Shown here in pieces: positions 1 to 8,130 of a DNA stretch of 43,177 nt (its first letter is position 1; each line of letters begins with the position of its first letter). The translations under genes were made by a program, and so were the position numbers. The notes beneath the pieces are model-generated. The model did no database searches and was not told the origin of the DNA. It saw only the letters and a program-made list of their open reading frames with translations. Source of the DNA: Actinomycetota bacterium (GTDB lineage Bacteria > Actinomycetota > Aquicultoria > Subteraquimicrobiales > UBA9087). Where the stretch lies: NCBI GenBank assembly GCA_030019215.1, contig JASEEZ010000016.1, forward strand, positions 1-43,177. Reading direction: 5' to 3'.

Positions 1-107
1 AAACTGACTGGTTGGAGTTTTCAAGATGCAATTAATAGACTCAGTTAACTATAACGCTACCTAATTTTTAATTTTACTCTGTGATTTTTACTTTTTCGTT
101 TTTATTT

Positions 108-998
108 GGTGATTCCTACCTAACTGGTACTGTGATATGATACCTTTATGCTTGATAACCAGACAATATCCCTGGCAAATAGTCTGCCAAAAAGTAGACG
201 GTTTTTTGTCAAGCTCAGATGGGGCGGAAGAAGGGTCTGCCCAAAGTGTGGAGAGAGGAAACTCTGGCGTAGCAACCAGAGATTCAGGTGTTCCCACTGC
301 CGTTACCCTTTTACCGATTTTACCGGCACCTACTTGGGAAGGTTTCGCATCCCCCTTAACGAAGTCGTACATCTTCTCTACCTCTTCTGTCTGGGTGTTC
401 CAGGCTACAGAACAAGGCTTTACCTTTCCCACAACCTCTCCACCACCCACAGAGCTTTTAGGCTCTTCAGGGAAGCCATCTATGACGCTTCTCTCACCGA
501 AATGGAGGCCCTCTCTGGAGAACTTGAGTTTGACGAGTCCCTCTTTGGCGGGAAAAGAAAGGGCAAAAGAGGCTGGGGAGCTGAGGGAAAGAAGCTGGTC
601 TTCGGGATGTATCAGAGAAATGGGAAAGTCATCACCTTCCCCGTTCCCAACCGAAGAAGGTCCACCCTCGTACCCCTCATTCTGGAACACACCAGAAGGG
701 GTAGTATCTACTACACTGACGACTTTAAAGGATATGGGGTTCTCTCCTTTCGAGGGAGACATCACAGGGTCTTGCACGGCAAAGAGGAATACGTCAGCGG
801 AAGAACCCACATCAACGGCATTGAGGGTTTCTTCTCCTATGCCAAGACTTGGCTCTATCACTACCGAGGTGTTCCCAGCCAATACTTTCATCTCTACCTC
901 AAAGAAACCGAGTTTAGGTTCAACCACAGAGACGAAGATCTCTTTGCCTTTATTGCACAACTATTGGTCAAACCAGTACCAGATGTATAGGAATTACC
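108..998 (+). mobile_element. IS1595-family insertion sequence, complete with imperfect terminal inverted repeats
   Basis: The ends match as imperfect inverted repeats. The left end from 108 reads GGTGATTCCTACCTAACTGG, and the reverse complement of the right end at 998 reads GGTAATTCCTATACATCTGG, with GTACTG following in both. The element is 891 bp and contains one transposase gene that ends inside the right repeat. The flanks 100-107 (ttttattt) and 999-1006 (ttaaaaaa) do not form the 8-bp target duplication expected for this family. The flanks may therefore have been rearranged, or an end is misplaced by a few bases. Confidence 0.85.
148..990 (+). CDS. IS1595-family transposase with zinc ribbon and ISXO2-like DDE domain
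   Basis: This 280-residue protein has an N-terminal zinc ribbon (CPKCGERK near residue 34 and CSHC near 53). An ISXO2-like catalytic domain follows: GELEFDESLFGGKRKGKRG near 128-146 contains the first acidic residues, YYTDDFKGY near 195 the second, and HINGIEGFFSYAKTWL near 222-237 the conserved C-terminal block. Length and domain order are normal for a single-ORF IS1595 transposase. The ATG at 148 lies inside the left end region and the stop TAG (988-990) lies in the right inverted repeat, so the gene fills the element. No frameshift is seen and it may be active. Confidence 0.93.
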   Translation: MLDNQTISLANSLPKSRRFFVKLRWGGRRVCPKCGERKLWRSNQRFRCSHCRYPFTDFTGTYLGRFRIPLNEVVHLLYLFCLGVPGYRTRLYLSHNLSTTHRAFRLFREAIYDASLTEMEALSGELEFDESLFGGKRKGKRGWGAEGKKLVFGMYQRNGKVITFPVPNRRRSTLVPLILEHTRRGSIYYTDDFKGYGVLSFRGRHHRVLHGKEEYVSGRTHINGIEGFFSYAKTWLYHYRGVPSQYFHLYLKETEFRFNHRDEDLFAFIAQLLVKPVPDV

Positions 999-1005
999 TT
1001 AAAAA

Positions 1006-1785
1006 ATGAAAGAAGCAAACGTGAGTGCTGCTGCAAGAAAAGAAATGGCTGAGGAAAAAGCCAGAATAATGAGAAGAAAGAAAAAAGGCTTCTCTCTTTT
1101 AGAACAGGTAGCATTAGCTTGGAAAAAGAAGAAAGAAAAAGAAAGAAGAGCAGAGCAGGAGAGAAGAGTTCAAAGAGGACAACAGACGCCGGTGATATCG
1201 GTGCAAAAAATACCGGCCCAAGTCAAAGCTTTGCACAATGAAACAGATGGCGCTATGCAGTGGAAGCAATATAGTCCTTTTAGAAAAGAAGAGCTAGAGC
1301 CAGGAAGATTAAATGAAGCTGGAATATGGGTTGCTGCTAAAAGTTTGATAGCCAAGGAATGGGCAAGAGCGCTGGGGAGAAAAACAGAGGATCCTCGGAT
1401 ACTTGCCTTAGAGCGAGAGGCGGCTGAGTATGAGGAGAGAAAAAAAGAACAGAAAAGAAGAGCAGAGCAGGAAAGAAAAAGAGCTGAGGAGCAAAAGAAA
1501 ATATTACAGGACTCTCTGGAAGCCTTTGGCGAAAAGCTTTTGCAGGAGAAGGGAAGTATTACCTTTGAGGGGACTGCCAAGCTGTTTGAAGAGGCCTTAG
1601 AAAATGTGGGAGAAGTTGTGGAAGTAAGTTGGAAAGAAGAGGGGTGTGAGGCTTGCATTGAACCTTGGGAAGAAAAGAAATTGCGTAGAAAGAGGCGAGA
1701 TAGCTCACCTGTTATTTATAAATTAAACATCAATAAGATGCTAAAAGTTGTCTCTTATGAGCGAATTAATCAGGGGGGAACTTAA
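1006..1785 (+). CDS. Charged coiled-coil protein of unknown function, 5' end next to an IS element
   Basis: I do not recognise this 259-residue protein. It is rich in Lys, Glu, Arg and Ala, with long heptad-like helical stretches near residues 38-58 and 135-175 (for example ERKKEQKRRAEQERKRAEEQ). A less charged middle lies around residues 75-120. It contains a CEAC pair near 210. The ATG starts only eight bases after the right end of the IS1595 element, and no convincing ribosome site is left upstream. The original start and promoter were probably cut off by the insertion. The stop at 1783-1785 directly precedes gvpN, so it belongs to the same transcription unit. A gas-vesicle accessory role is inferred from position only. 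Confidence 0.6.
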   Translation: MKEANVSAAARKEMAEEKARIMRRKKKGFSLLEQVALAWKKKKEKERRAEQERRVQRGQQTPVISVQKIPAQVKALHNETDGAMQWKQYSPFRKEELEPGRLNEAGIWVAAKSLIAKEWARALGRKTEDPRILALEREAAEYEERKKEQKRRAEQERKRAEEQKKILQDSLEAFGEKLLQEKGSITFEGTAKLFEEALENVGEVVEVSWKEEGCEACIEPWEEKKLRRKRRDSSPVIYKLNINKMLKVVSYERINQGGT

Positions 1786-1786
1786 A

Positions 1787-2704
1787 ATGGAAAATGGTGT
1801 TACCCCTATACTGATAGAACCAAATCAGCCTAATTTTGTTATCACTCCATATGTTGAGGATATAATCAATCGGGCTCTGACATATATCGGTGCCGGTTTT
1901 CCCATTCATTTTATGAGTCCTGCGGGCACAGGCAAAACAACCTTGGCTATGTACGTGGCTGCCCAGATTGGCAGACCGGTGATATTAATTCATGGAGATG
2001 AGGAACTTGGTACTAGAGATCTCGTAGGAGCAGAACATGGCTATCGCACCAAAAAAGTAGTGGATAACTTCATCCATTCTGTTTTAAAAACTGAGGAAAA
2101 AGTAGCTGGGACATGGGTAGATAATCGTCTGACAGTAGCTTGTAAGTACGGATTTACCCTTATTTACGATGAATTTACTAGGTCCCGACCGGAAGCTAAT
2201 AACATTCTGTTGTCAATTTTAGAGGAGAAAATACTTGATCTTCCTACTGCTCGGGGAGATGAACAAGGCTACTTGAGAGTTCATCCTGATTTCTCTGCTA
2301 TTTTTACCAGTAATCCTGAAGAGTATGCTGGTGTTCATAGAGCTCAAGATGCATTGAGGGATAGAATGATAACTATCAAGTTGAGCCATTATGATAGGGG
2401 GACAGAAATTGCCATAACTTGTGCCAAGTCAGGTCTTCCGCGCTCAGAAGCAGAGAGAATTGTAAATATTGTGAGAGGTTTTAGAGAAGCTGGAGGCGAT
2501 GGATCCACTCCTACTATAAGAGCTTGCATAATGATCGCTAAAGTGTTGAAGCTCTGCGAAGCTCACCCCACTGCTGCTGACGAAAGTTTTGTTCAAGCTT
2601 GTCTGGATATCTTAGATGCACATTCAAACAGTGTCAGCATAGGTCAAGTTAAGCAGAAAGAAGTTGAAGAGACAGTAATGAATTTAATCAAAAAATATTG
2701 CTAG
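1787..2704 (+). CDS. gvpN: Gas vesicle AAA+ ATPase GvpN
   Basis: GvpN is a MoxR-type AAA+ ATPase required for gas vesicles to reach full size. The 305-residue protein has a Walker A (SPAGTGKTTLAMY, about residues 44-56), a Walker B-like block (TLIYDEFTRSRPEANN, about 124-139), a sensor block (AIFTSNPEEYAGVHRAQDAL) and the arginine-containing LRDRMITI. These match GvpN throughout. An upstream in-frame TTG at 1748 would add 13 residues, but AGGGGGG at 1772-1778 is well placed for the ATG at 1787. That ATG also follows directly on the stop of the preceding gene. Length is typical for the family. Confidence 0.95.
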   Translation: MENGVTPILIEPNQPNFVITPYVEDIINRALTYIGAGFPIHFMSPAGTGKTTLAMYVAAQIGRPVILIHGDEELGTRDLVGAEHGYRTKKVVDNFIHSVLKTEEKVAGTWVDNRLTVACKYGFTLIYDEFTRSRPEANNILLSILEEKILDLPTARGDEQGYLRVHPDFSAIFTSNPEEYAGVHRAQDALRDRMITIKLSHYDRGTEIAITCAKSGLPRSEAERIVNIVRGFREAGGDGSTPTIRACIMIAKVLKLCEAHPTAADESFVQACLDILDAHSNSVSIGQVKQKEVEETVMNLIKKYC

Positions 2705-2706
2705 TT

Positions 2707-2770
2707 AGAAAACAGAGGACAGATGACAGAAAACAGAGGACAGAGGGCGGATGACAAAGAACAGACAAAA
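2707..2770 (+). repeat. Stutter-word repeat (AACAGAGGACAGATGACAGA type)
   Basis: Near-repeats of the word ACAGAGGACAGATGACAG run from the gvpN stop across the start codon of the TPR gene. The same word family recurs at 12137, 21278 and 23131. Its GAGGAC acts as the apparent ribosome site for the next gene, and the repeat encodes that gene's first residues. Confidence 0.75.
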
Positions 2771-3523
2771 GAGGATACGGCTCAAATTTATTTTGAGCAG
2801 GGGAATAGATTTAAACGGGAAGGTAAGAATGATCAGGCAATAGCGGCATACAACAAAGCTATAGAATTAGATCCAAATTTAGCTGAAGCTTATAACAATT
2901 TGGGTATCCTCTATAAAAATAAGGGCGAGTACCAGAAAGCTATAGCAGCGTATAAAAAAGCTCTGCAGATTAATCTTGCTTTAGATCAAGCTCATGATAA
3001 TTTAGGGATTATCTATATGAAAATGGGCTTGTATGACCAGGCTATAGAAGCGTACAGAAAAGCTTTACGAATTAATCTTCACAACCCCAGAGCTCATAAT
3101 AATTTAGGTATTGCCTATGATAATAAGGGAAATTATGAGGCGGCAATACAGGAGTATAAGAAAGCCATTCAGCTAGACCCCAATTTAGGAGAAGCCTACC
3201 ATAATCTAGGGATTATCTATGGCGTAATAGGTAAGTATGATGAGTCTATTAGGAGACTCAAGGAGGCTATAAAGCTTAATCCTTCCGATGCTGAAGTTTA
3301 TTATAACTTGGCTTTGACCTACAAAAATAAAGGTCTGATAGAAGAGGCTATATCGGAATATGAAAGGGCTGTCCAGCTCGACCCTAATTTAGCCGAAGCT
3401 CATTATAATTTAGGAATGATCTTCGAAAGCATGGGAGAGAAAGACAAAGCTATTGAGGCTTGGGGGAAATATTTACAACTAGTTTCCGACATTAACGGGA
3501 AGGGAGAGAAAGATGTCTCCTAA
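2723..3523 (+). CDS. Protein of seven tetratricopeptide repeats
   Basis: This 266-residue protein is almost entirely TPR. Seven consecutive 34-residue repeats begin near residue 20, each with the pattern (A/E)xAYxNLGxxYxxxGxYxxAIxxYxKAlxLdPN. TPR arrays bind protein partners, so a scaffold or adaptor role in the gas-vesicle cluster is inferred. The N-terminal residues MTENRGQRADDKEQ are encoded by stutter-word repeat DNA and are probably not part of the fold. The ATG lies within the repeat, with GAGGAC as the only candidate ribosome site. It has no signal peptide or membrane segment. It overlaps the next gene by 11 bases, which suggests translational coupling. Confidence 0.85.
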   Translation: MTENRGQRADDKEQTKEDTAQIYFEQGNRFKREGKNDQAIAAYNKAIELDPNLAEAYNNLGILYKNKGEYQKAIAAYKKALQINLALDQAHDNLGIIYMKMGLYDQAIEAYRKALRINLHNPRAHNNLGIAYDNKGNYEAAIQEYKKAIQLDPNLGEAYHNLGIIYGVIGKYDESIRRLKEAIKLNPSDAEVYYNLALTYKNKGLIEEAISEYERAVQLDPNLAEAHYNLGMIFESMGEKDKAIEAWGKYLQLVSDINGKGEKDVS

Positions 3524-3839
3524 TGAAATAATGATTTTAAGAATGGCTGCGGAATTAAAGGAGGTCAATAAAGGAGTGGTGAGCGGCAGAACGCAGATTT
3601 CATCTGATTACGCCAACCATCTTTTAAATTTTCTGGTTAAGGGTGGCTATCTGACAAGAGTTGCCTCGGTAGGCTATAAACTCACACCCAAGGGAATAGA
3701 AATTCTTATGGATGAACTTTATCGAGCCAGACGGAGTCTAGAAACGCGAATAGATATCTCTTGCCGGCACCTGGATAGGGTGAATGAGGAGATAGGTAGA
3801 CTTCGAAATCTTCTGGAGGAACAATTAGCAAGGGCATAG
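3513..3839 (+). CDS. Small winged-helix protein with C-terminal coiled coil
   Basis: Residues 1-75 resemble a winged helix-turn-helix: ISSDYANHLLNFLVKGGYL gives the helix-turn-helix and GYKLTPKGIEIL gives the wing. Residues 76-108 form a charged helix (LDRVNEEIGRLRNLLEEQLA) that could dimerise. The protein belongs to a set of small related winged-helix domains spread through this island. The ATG overlaps the end of the TPR gene, so the two are likely translated together. Whether it binds DNA is not known, and in this cluster the fold could be a protein-interaction module. Confidence 0.7.
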   Translation: MSPNEIMILRMAAELKEVNKGVVSGRTQISSDYANHLLNFLVKGGYLTRVASVGYKLTPKGIEILMDELYRARRSLETRIDISCRHLDRVNEEIGRLRNLLEEQLARA

Positions 3840-3949
3840 ACTACTATAAAATTGGTAAGCAATCCAGCCAACACCATAGGGAATATATAAGTAGGCATCA
3901 AGGTTTTGAGGTAAGCATTGGAAAGGTCGACTACACCAGTAGATGTTTT

Positions 3950-4189
3950 ATGAGAGACAGAGGGGTTATTAAGACGGTGGTTAGTGGCAGCGAATTAGAA
4001 GCTCTAAAGGTAGTTGGAGAAGAAGGAGGAGAGACTGTTATACAGGTAGTAAGTCGCAAAATGGGAATAGATACCGGTTACGCACGTCTTCTGTGTACAT
4101 CTCTGGCCAGAGCCGACTATCTTGATCTACTTGCTTCTGGAAAGCTTGTACTCACACCCAAGGGAAGAAAAGAATTGGAGAGAAAGTGA
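3950..4189 (+). CDS. Small winged-helix protein
   Basis: This 79-residue protein is a single winged helix-turn-helix domain. VVSRKMGIDTGYARLLCTSL forms the helix-turn-helix and YLDLLASGKLVLTPKGRKEL the wing. Its DNA from about 4049 to 4131 is nearly identical to the start of the gene at 19521, indicating a recent duplication within the island. The ATG at 3950 has no strong ribosome site. The preceding 110 bases (3840-3949) show no gene. A role as transcription factor or as a structural interaction module cannot be decided from sequence. Confidence 0.7.
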   Translation: MRDRGVIKTVVSGSELEALKVVGEEGGETVIQVVSRKMGIDTGYARLLCTSLARADYLDLLASGKLVLTPKGRKELERK

Positions 4190-4248
4190 ATGGAAGTAGG
4201 AAACAGGAGAAGCAAAAGTAGACAGAGGGCTCTAGCATAGGAGACCAG

Positions 4249-5004
4249 ATGATAGAAGAAGGGAAATATATCTATTGTATAGTGGGAACAAATGAGGCAA
4301 GGAATTTCGGTCCTATTGGCATCGGGAATCGAGGCGATGTAGTGTCAACAGTCGGTTACCAGGATATCGGCGCGGTTATCAGTAATTCACCAATGACCAA
4401 ATATGTTATCAGTAGAGAAAATATGACCGCGCATGAGAAAGTTATCGAGGAGGTAATGAAGGATTACACGGTGCTACCGGTGAGATTTTGCACCATTGCT
4501 ACAAGCGCTGAGGAGGTTCGGAGCTTGTTGAGGAAAAGATATCTGGAATTTAAGAATTTGCTGAAAGACATGGACAACAAAGTAGAGCTTGGTGTGAAAG
4601 TTTTGTGGACGAATATAGATGCAATTTTTCAAGAGATTGTAGGCGAGCATGGAGAGATCAAAAGACTCAAAGAAAAGATAGCAGACAAATCTCCTGAGAA
4701 AACTTATGCTCAGAGAATCAAAATAGGAGAAAGAGTCAAGAATGCTCTTGAGACAAAGAAGGAAAAGGAAGGGAGAGAGATATTAGATGTTTTGAAAAAA
4801 TCTTCTATCGATTTTCGCACAAATCAACTTGTGGGTGACAGAATGATAATAAATGCTGCTTTCCTTGTGGATAAGGGTTGGGAGAAAGAGTTTGATAACA
4901 AGGTAGATGAATTAACAGTGAAATATGATGAGAGAGTAAAGTTCAAGTATGTAGGACCAGCACCACCCTTCAATTTTGTCAATATCGTAGTAAAGTGGAG
5001 ATAG
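4249..5004 (+). CDS. Gas vesicle protein GvpF/GvpL, paralogue 1
   Basis: GvpF/L proteins are accessory factors that bind GvpA and help nucleate the vesicle shell. This 251-residue protein has the family N-terminus (GKYIYCIVGTNEARNFGPIG), the central TVLPVRFCTIA block near residue 75, and the C-terminal block with DRMIINAAFLVDK near 205 followed by VKFKYVGPAPPFNFVNIVV. Length is normal. It is the first of four paralogues in the window and is closest to the one at 9919. The ATG at 4249 has a weak GGAGACC upstream. GvpF and GvpL cannot be told apart by eye. Confidence 0.92.
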   Translation: MIEEGKYIYCIVGTNEARNFGPIGIGNRGDVVSTVGYQDIGAVISNSPMTKYVISRENMTAHEKVIEEVMKDYTVLPVRFCTIATSAEEVRSLLRKRYLEFKNLLKDMDNKVELGVKVLWTNIDAIFQEIVGEHGEIKRLKEKIADKSPEKTYAQRIKIGERVKNALETKKEKEGREILDVLKKSSIDFRTNQLVGDRMIINAAFLVDKGWEKEFDNKVDELTVKYDERVKFKYVGPAPPFNFVNIVVKWR

Positions 5005-5058
5005 GATTGTATTACCTAATTTTTTTAATAGAAAATTTAGTTTAACAGCCTTATTGCC

Positions 5059-5086
5059 TTGTTAATTTCAGAAGTTGTGGTATCAT
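5059..5086 (+). promoter_or_regulatory. Possible promoter brought in with transposase-like 5' sequence
   Basis: TTGTTA (5059-5064), a 16-base spacer and TATCAT (5081-5086) resemble a sigma-70-type promoter just before the transposase-like start of the next gene. GGTATCA and TGATACC near 5080-5108 form a short inverted repeat around the ribosome site. This is a pattern match only. Confidence 0.35.
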
Positions 5087-5108
5087 TGTGTTACATAGGA
5101 GTGATACC

Positions 5109-5864
5109 ATGGCTTCTCTGATAAAAAAGAAGGTCGGCAAAAAGTTTTATTACTACATTGTAGAGTCCAAAAGAGTAAGTGGCCGGCCTCGTATTGTTTC
5201 CCAAGTGTACCTGGGCTCAGTGGAAAATATTCTTAAAAGGTTTCAAGAGGGAGAGGTTGGAAGGTCAGCGGAAGCTGGAATCACTCCAAGGGTAAAGATT
5301 AAAGGGAGGGAATCCAAAGTGGCTGAAGAGAAGAAAAAACCAGAGGAAGAAGAGGCAGAAGTTGATTTTGGGATTGGGAAATTGGGTTTTGGGGGCTTAC
5401 TTAAGGGAATTGGCAATTTTATTGATTTAGTTTCCAAGATGGCTGAAGAAGGCAAAGAAGAAGTTTCTCGCACCGGTGAGTTCAAAATCAAAGGTATGCC
5501 TGGCAAGGAGGCTAAGGGCGTTTATGGTTTTACGGTGAAAATGGGAATAGGAGGAGCTCCTACTGTAGAGCAGTTTGGCAACATTCGTGAGACAGCGAAA
5601 GGCCCGGTGGTAGAGGAAGTTCGAGAGCCCATAGCGGATGTTTTTGACGAAGAAGATAAAGTGCTGGTAATTGCCGAACTGCCTGGGGTAGAAGAAAGTA
5701 ATATCAACTTAGAAGTAAAAGGCGATGTCCTTACCATATCTGCTGAGGATAAGGACCGGAAATATAGCAAGGAAGTTTTACTTCCTTCAGCGGTGGATGC
5801 AAGTACCATGAAAACTTCTTACAAAAGTGGAATCTTGGAAATCGTCTTTCCAAAAAACAAGTAG
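5109..5864 (+). CDS. Chimeric GvpH/Hsp20-family protein with an IS transposase-like N-terminus
   Basis: Residues 1-45 (MASLIKKKVGKKFYYYIVES, then RVSGRPRIVSQVYLGSVENI) look like the start of IS1634/IS4-group transposases. A charged linker EEKKKPEEEEAEVDFG follows. Next comes a GvpH-like region (GGLLKGIGNFIDLVSKMAEE, about 98-117) and then an Hsp20 alpha-crystallin domain (about residues 175-251: IADVFDEEDKVLVIAELPGV and YKSGILEIVFPK). GvpH/Hsp20 proteins stabilise gas vesicle proteins against aggregation. The ATG at 5109 has AGGAG seven bases upstream, and the upstream GTG at 5088 is less likely. The fusion suggests a transposase 5' end, possibly with its promoter, was joined to a gvpH gene. 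The transposase match is from recall, not a search. Confidence 0.8.
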   Translation: MASLIKKKVGKKFYYYIVESKRVSGRPRIVSQVYLGSVENILKRFQEGEVGRSAEAGITPRVKIKGRESKVAEEKKKPEEEEAEVDFGIGKLGFGGLLKGIGNFIDLVSKMAEEGKEEVSRTGEFKIKGMPGKEAKGVYGFTVKMGIGGAPTVEQFGNIRETAKGPVVEEVREPIADVFDEEDKVLVIAELPGVEESNINLEVKGDVLTISAEDKDRKYSKEVLLPSAVDASTMKTSYKSGILEIVFPKNK

Positions 5865-5906
5865 GATATAGGAAGGAAAAGCACAACGAGGCGGGAGAGA
5901 CTGCAA

Positions 5907-8096
5907 ATGCCAGGTGTAGGTACTGCTAAGGGCATAAAGACTGCTGATGTGTTAACTCTACGTGTATCTGAGGCATTGTCAAAAGATGTGGGCAGGGGTA
6001 TAGCCAGAATCGATCCCAAGGATATGGAAAAGATCAATGCTCAGGTGGGAGACACCATCGAGATTGAGGGCAAAAGGAAAACGGTAGCTAAAATAATGCC
6101 AACCTATGTGGAGAACAGAGGCAAAGACGTTATTCAGGTGGATGGCCTGGTTAGGGAAAATGCCCAGATTGGACTGGACGAGAAGGTTCTCATCAAAAAA
6201 ACTTTTCACAAGCCAGCAGAAAAGGTGGTTCTATCTCCCACGACTTTAATGAGAGCCATGAGTGGCAGCAGGGATATTAGATATATTGGAAGACTCCTAG
6301 AGGGTCTGCCCCTATGTGAGGGCGATAGAATAAGGGCTAACTTGTTCGGGGCGCGGAGCCAAGATTTTACCGTCGTTTCCACCACTCCCAAGGGAGCAGT
6401 TTTAATCCACCCCACCACTGCCATCAAGATAAAAGAGGAAGGAGTCACAAGAGAAAGAGGGCTTAAGATATCCTATGAGGATATCGGCGGATTAGATAAA
6501 GAAATCCAAAGGATCCGAGAGATGATTGAGCTTCCTTTAAGATATCCCCAAGTATTTGAAAGGCTGGGAATAGACCCTCCAAAAGGAGTGTTACTCCACG
6601 GTCCACCCGGGTGTGGGAAAACTTTGATCGCCAGGGCAGTAGCCAATGAGACCGATGCATATTTCAACCACATTACCGGACCAGAGATCATGGGTAAATA
6701 TTATGGAGAGTCTGAAGCGCGTCTTCGAAGTGTATTTGAAGACGCGGCGGCTCATGCCCCCAGCATAATTTTTTTAGACGAGCTCGATGCTATTGCTCCC
6801 AAACGGGAGGAAATGGGTAGTGAGAAACAGGTAGAGCGAAGGGTAGTAGCTCAGCTTTTAGCCCTTATGGATGGCTTGGAATCCAGGGGAGAAATTATTG
6901 TTGTCGGGGCAACTAATATCCCTAACGTTCTTGATCCGGCGTTAAGAAGACCTGGTCGTTTTGACCGGGAAATTTCCATAAGCATCCCTGATAAAAATGG
7001 CAGGATGGAAATACTCCAAATCCACACCCGAGGGATGCCTTTAGCCGAGGATGTAGACTTACAAAGGTTAGCCGAGATTACTCACGGATTTGTGGGAGCA
7101 GACTTAGAAGCCTTGTGCCGGGAAGCAGCTATGTGTGCCCTTCGGAAAATCTTTCCCAGTATCGACTTCGAGTTAGAAGAGATTCCCTATGAAGTACTTT
7201 TGCAGCTTGAAGTGACCATGGATAATTTTTTGGATGCTTTAAAAGAGGTAGAACCTTCAGCCATCCGCGAAGTTTTCACCGAAATCCCCGATGTGAAATG
7301 GGATGACGTTGGAGGTCTCGAAGAGGTGAAGCAAATATTGAGGGAGACCATCGAATGGCCATTGAAGCATGCGAGATTATTTGAACACACCAAGACCAAT
7401 CCACCTAAAGGGATATTGTTATATGGTCCGCCGGGTACGGGAAAAACCTTATTAGCTAAGGCAGTAGCCAGCCAAAGCGAAGTAAACTTTATATCAGTTA
7501 AGGGTCCAGTCCTCATAAGTAAGTGGGTTGGTGAGTCGGAAAAAGGAGTTCGCGAGGTCTTTAAGAAAGCAAAGCAAGCCAGTCCTTGCATTGTCTTTTT
7601 CGACGAACTGGATGCCCTGGCTCCCGTTAGAGGCGCAGGCGGAGGAGATTCCCACGTAACCGAGCGGGTGATTTCCCAGTTTCTCACAGAGCTCGATGGA
7701 ATTGAGGAACTCAAGGGAGTGGTGGTTTTGGCTGCCACCAACCGTTTAGACATCATCGATCCAGCTTTGCTTAGAGCAGGTAGATTCGATTTTCTTTTAG
7801 AACTGCCAATTCCCGACGAAAAGACAAGATTGGAGATATTCAAGATCCATACGAGGGGGAAACCACTGGCTAGCGATGTAGATCTTAAAGCACTAGCCAG
7901 GATAACAGATGGTCTTGTGGGCTCGGACATAGAATCCATATGCAAAAAGGTTTCTCTGCTAGCCATAAGGGAGTTTCTAGAAGGGGCAACGGGCACTGGA
8001 CATCGGGTACCAGAAAAAGATTATAAGAGGTTTAAGATCGAGTCCAGGCATTTTGATGAAGCAATCAAGATGGTAAAGGCGAACAAAGTAACTTGA
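5907..8096 (+). CDS. Cdc48/VCP-type double AAA+ ATPase
   Basis: This 729-residue protein has the full Cdc48/p97 architecture. The N domain (about 1-185) begins [21 protein letters not shown]1 has Walker A GPPGCGKT near 231, Walker [10 protein letters not shown] near 287 and arginine finger block RRPGRFDRE near 346. D2 has GPPGTGKT near 507, IVFFDELDA near 562 and LRAGRFDF near 625. Family members use ATP to unfold or extract proteins from complexes. Cdc48-type ATPases are typical of archaea and rarer in bacteria. Here it sits between an Hsp20 gene and a GvpF-J-domain gene, so remodelling of gas vesicle proteins is inferred. The ATG at 5907 follows GGCGGGAGAG. Confidence 0.93.
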   Translation: MPGVGTAKGIKTADVLTLRVSEALSKDVGRGIARIDPKDMEKINAQVGDTIEIEGKRKTVAKIMPTYVENRGKDVIQVDGLVRENAQIGLDEKVLIKKTFHKPAEKVVLSPTTLMRAMSGSRDIRYIGRLLEGLPLCEGDRIRANLFGARSQDFTVVSTTPKGAVLIHPTTAIKIKEEGVTRERGLKISYEDIGGLDKEIQRIREMIELPLRYPQVFERLGIDPPKGVLLHGPPGCGKTLIARAVANETDAYFNHITGPEIMGKYYGESEARLRSVFEDAAAHAPSIIFLDELDAIAPKREEMGSEKQVERRVVAQLLALMDGLESRGEIIVVGATNIPNVLDPALRRPGRFDREISISIPDKNGRMEILQIHTRGMPLAEDVDLQRLAEITHGFVGADLEALCREAAMCALRKIFPSIDFELEEIPYEVLLQLEVTMDNFLDALKEVEPSAIREVFTEIPDVKWDDVGGLEEVKQILRETIEWPLKHARLFEHTKTNPPKGILLYGPPGTGKTLLAKAVASQSEVNFISVKGPVLISKWVGESEKGVREVFKKAKQASPCIVFFDELDALAPVRGAGGGDSHVTERVISQFLTELDGIEELKGVVVLAATNRLDIIDPALLRAGRFDFLLELPIPDEKTRLEIFKIHTRGKPLASDVDLKALARITDGLVGSDIESICKKVSLLAIREFLEGATGTGHRVPEKDYKRFKIESRHFDEAIKMVKANKVT

Positions 8097-8130
8097 TAGT
8101 TTTACAAAGGCGAACCTACCGAAGAGGGAA

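Noticed and set aside
88-960. Long open frame on the minus strand over the transposase, and a plus-strand one in another frame
   Set aside because: Both overlap a clear IS1595 transposase, have no recognisable domains and are low-complexity shadows.
7187-7996. Minus-strand open frame of 269 codons inside the Cdc48 gene
   Set aside because: It mirrors a strongly conserved AAA+ domain on the plus strand and has no start signal or domain of its own.
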